Made by a program: the position numbers and the translations under genes. The notes under the pieces are model-generated. The model saw only the letters and a program-made list of their open reading frames with translations. It had not been told where the DNA came from and ran no database searches. Of a stretch of 6,775 nt of DNA, positions 5,711 through 6,775 are shown in pieces. Source of the DNA: Gammaproteobacteria bacterium (GTDB lineage: Bacteria; Pseudomonadota; Gammaproteobacteria; Steroidobacterales; Steroidobacteraceae); the NCBI GenBank assembly GCA_030040525.1, contig JASHTN010000139.1:1-6775 (forward strand). Direction: 5' to 3'. Each line of letters starts with the position of its first letter. The first letter of the stretch is position 1.

Positions 5711-6775
5711 TCAGCGTTCGGGCGACTTGAGCAGCTCCTCGAGATACTGCTTCCACAGTGCAGCCACGGTATGCGAGCCGTGACCGCGCGTCTGATCGCT
5801 GTAGGGAATGACGATCGCGCGGCCGTGGGGCACGCGGCCGATCTCGCGCTCGAGGATGCCGAGCTCGGGCGGATTCACCAGGTCGTCGGCGCTGTTGACC
5901 GCGAGCAGCGGCGCCTCGATCCGCGACAGGCCCGGCCCCGGATCGTAATCGCGCGAAGCCTCGAACGCGTACAGCACGTCGTTGGCGTCCTCGACCCCCA
6001 GCCCCTTGTCGACGTAGGCATCGATCACCTCATCGGCCCTCGCCGGCGTTGGCGCCTCCTGCTGGCGCAGCACGGGATTGCTGCTCACGAGCCAGATCAT
6101 CTCGAGCGCGGTACGGAGCGAGGGCGGCTGGCTGCGATAGTTGCCGCCGTCCCAGGCCGGATCGTTGCGGATCGCGTCGATCACGATGCGCCGGAACACG
6201 CGGTTGCGTCCGGAGATCTGGGTTGGCAGCGAGCCGAGCGGCATCAGGGCGTCCATGAACTCCGGGTGCGCCTCGCCCCACATCCAGCTCTGCATGCCGC
6301 CCATCGAGGTGCCCATGACGAGCCGCGCGTGGTTCACCTTCAGCCCCTGCGTCAGGAGCAGGAACTGCGCCTGCACCATGTCGTGGTAGCCGTAGTGCGG
6401 AAAGTGCGCGCGCAGGCCGTCGCTCGGCTTGCTCGACTTGCCGTGCCCGATTCCATCGGGCAGCACGATGAAGTAGCGCGCAGCATCGAGCGGCTCGCCG
6501 GGGCCGAATAACTCGCCGGCAAATATCGGTTGGAAAAAACTGGCGCCGCTGCCGGTGGTGCCGTGCAGGATGAGGACCGCGTTGCGCACCACGCCGTGGG
6601 CATCGCGCCGCGGAGCGCCGAGCGTGTAGTAGTGGATGCGCAGCTGCGGCAGCGCCTCGCCCGAGGCGAACCTGAAGTCGCGGATGACGTAGTCGCCGGC
6701 GGCGGGCTTCGGGTAGTCGGCCCCGAGCGCCGCCCCGCCGAGCCAGGCCGCCGCCGCGAGCAGCGCGGCCGCCGC
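5711..6775 (-). CDS. Exported alpha/beta hydrolase, homoserine-acetyltransferase-like (5' end cut by right edge)
   Basis: 354 codons plus a stop are visible; the frame stays open to the right edge, so the start codon lies outside. The visible N-terminus, A-A-A-A-L-L-A-A-A-A-W-L-G-G-A-A-L-G-A-D-Y, looks like the core and cleavage region of a signal peptide, so the enzyme is probably periplasmic or secreted. An in-frame GTG at 6592 is not the likely start because conserved-looking sequence (R-I-H-Y-Y-T-L-G) lies before it. Counting from the window edge, the catalytic triad is Ser157 in G-T-S-M-G-G-M-Q (codon at 6307-6305), Asp297 in S-A-D-D-L (5887-5885) and His332 in R-G-H-G-S-H (5782-5780). 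The oxyanion loop is L-H-G-T-T-G. The spacing and G-x-S-M-G-G-M-Q match the MetX-like branch, but cytosolic MetX has no signal peptide, so this is more likely an esterase or acyl hydrolase of unknown substrate than a methionine-pathway enzyme. Confidence 0.85.
   Translation of the reverse strand, partial: AAAALLAAAAWLGGAALGADYPKPAAGDYVIRDFRFASGEALPQLRIHYYTLGAPRRDAHGVVRNAVLILHGTTGSGASFFQPIFAGELFGPGEPLDAARYFIVLPDGIGHGKSSKPSDGLRAHFPHYGYHDMVQAQFLLLTQGLKVNHARLVMGTSMGGMQSWMWGEAHPEFMDALMPLGSLPTQISGRNRVFRRIVIDAIRNDPAWDGGNYRSQPPSLRTALEMIWLVSSNPVLRQQEAPTPARADEVIDAYVDKGLGVEDANDVLYAFEASRDYDPGPGLSRIEAPLLAVNSADDLVNPPELGILEREIGRVPHGRAIVIPYSDQTRGHGSHTVAALWKQYLEELLKSPER

Noticed and set aside
4356..5756. A 466-codon antisense open frame across the flavoenzyme gene
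   Set aside because: The plus-strand frame carries the family's conserved catalytic motifs. The antisense product is Arg/Ala/Gly-rich, matches nothing I recognise, and overlaps three real genes.
5642..6511. A 289-codon plus-strand open frame opposite the hydrolase
   Set aside because: It is the mirror of the minus-strand hydrolase, which has a full Ser-Asp-His triad and a signal peptide.
5711..6592. Treating the hydrolase as complete with a GTG start at 6592
   Set aside because: The frame is open to the window edge and the upstream codons read as mature-protein sequence preceded by a signal-peptide-like stretch.

Overview
The window is GC-rich, gene-dense bacterial chromosome. Two lipoprotein-type signal sequences and a CopD-type membrane protein point to a Gram-negative host, most likely a high-GC proteobacterium. 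A gammaproteobacterial lineage such as Steroidobacterales/Nevskiales, or a betaproteobacterium, would fit, but that placement is inference from composition and gene types only. I see no rRNA, tRNA, CRISPR array, insertion sequence or phage gene.

Layout, left to right. (1) 1-231, minus strand: the first 77 codons of a CopD-like copper-resistance membrane protein that runs off the left edge. (2) 232-364: a short divergent intergenic region with two adjacent pairs of 8-bp tandem repeats. (3) 365-2419, plus: a 684-residue lipoprotein with a DUF4382-like N-terminal domain, interrupted and followed by long Ser/Thr-rich linkers. (4) 2420-2577: an intergenic region holding a perfect 18-bp palindrome, a possible -10 element, a leader hairpin and a clear ribosome binding site. 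(5) 2578-4446, plus: a 622-residue second lipoprotein with a related N-terminal domain, followed by beta-rich modules resembling DUF5666 repeats. (6) 4467-5645, plus: an FMN-dependent alpha-hydroxy-acid dehydrogenase of the LldD/glycolate oxidase family, 20 bp after gene 5 and probably co-transcribed with it. (7) 5646-5710: a very GC-rich convergent intergenic stretch. (8) 5711-6775, minus: an exported alpha/beta hydrolase of the homoserine-acetyltransferase-like (MetX-like) type, cut by the right edge within its signal peptide.

How they may work together: the two lipoproteins share an architecture (lipobox, then a beta-rich domain with a G-T-Y turn at almost the same position) and look like diverged paralogues, presumably anchored in the outer membrane. 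Their function is unknown. The flavoenzyme should be cytosolic or on the inner face of the inner membrane, passing electrons from a 2-hydroxy acid to quinone, cytochrome or oxygen; its substrate cannot be read from sequence. The exported hydrolase is convergent and not part of that operon. I found no clearly new system. The most distinctive points are the tandem lipoprotein pair, the palindrome between them, and the secreted MetX-like hydrolase.
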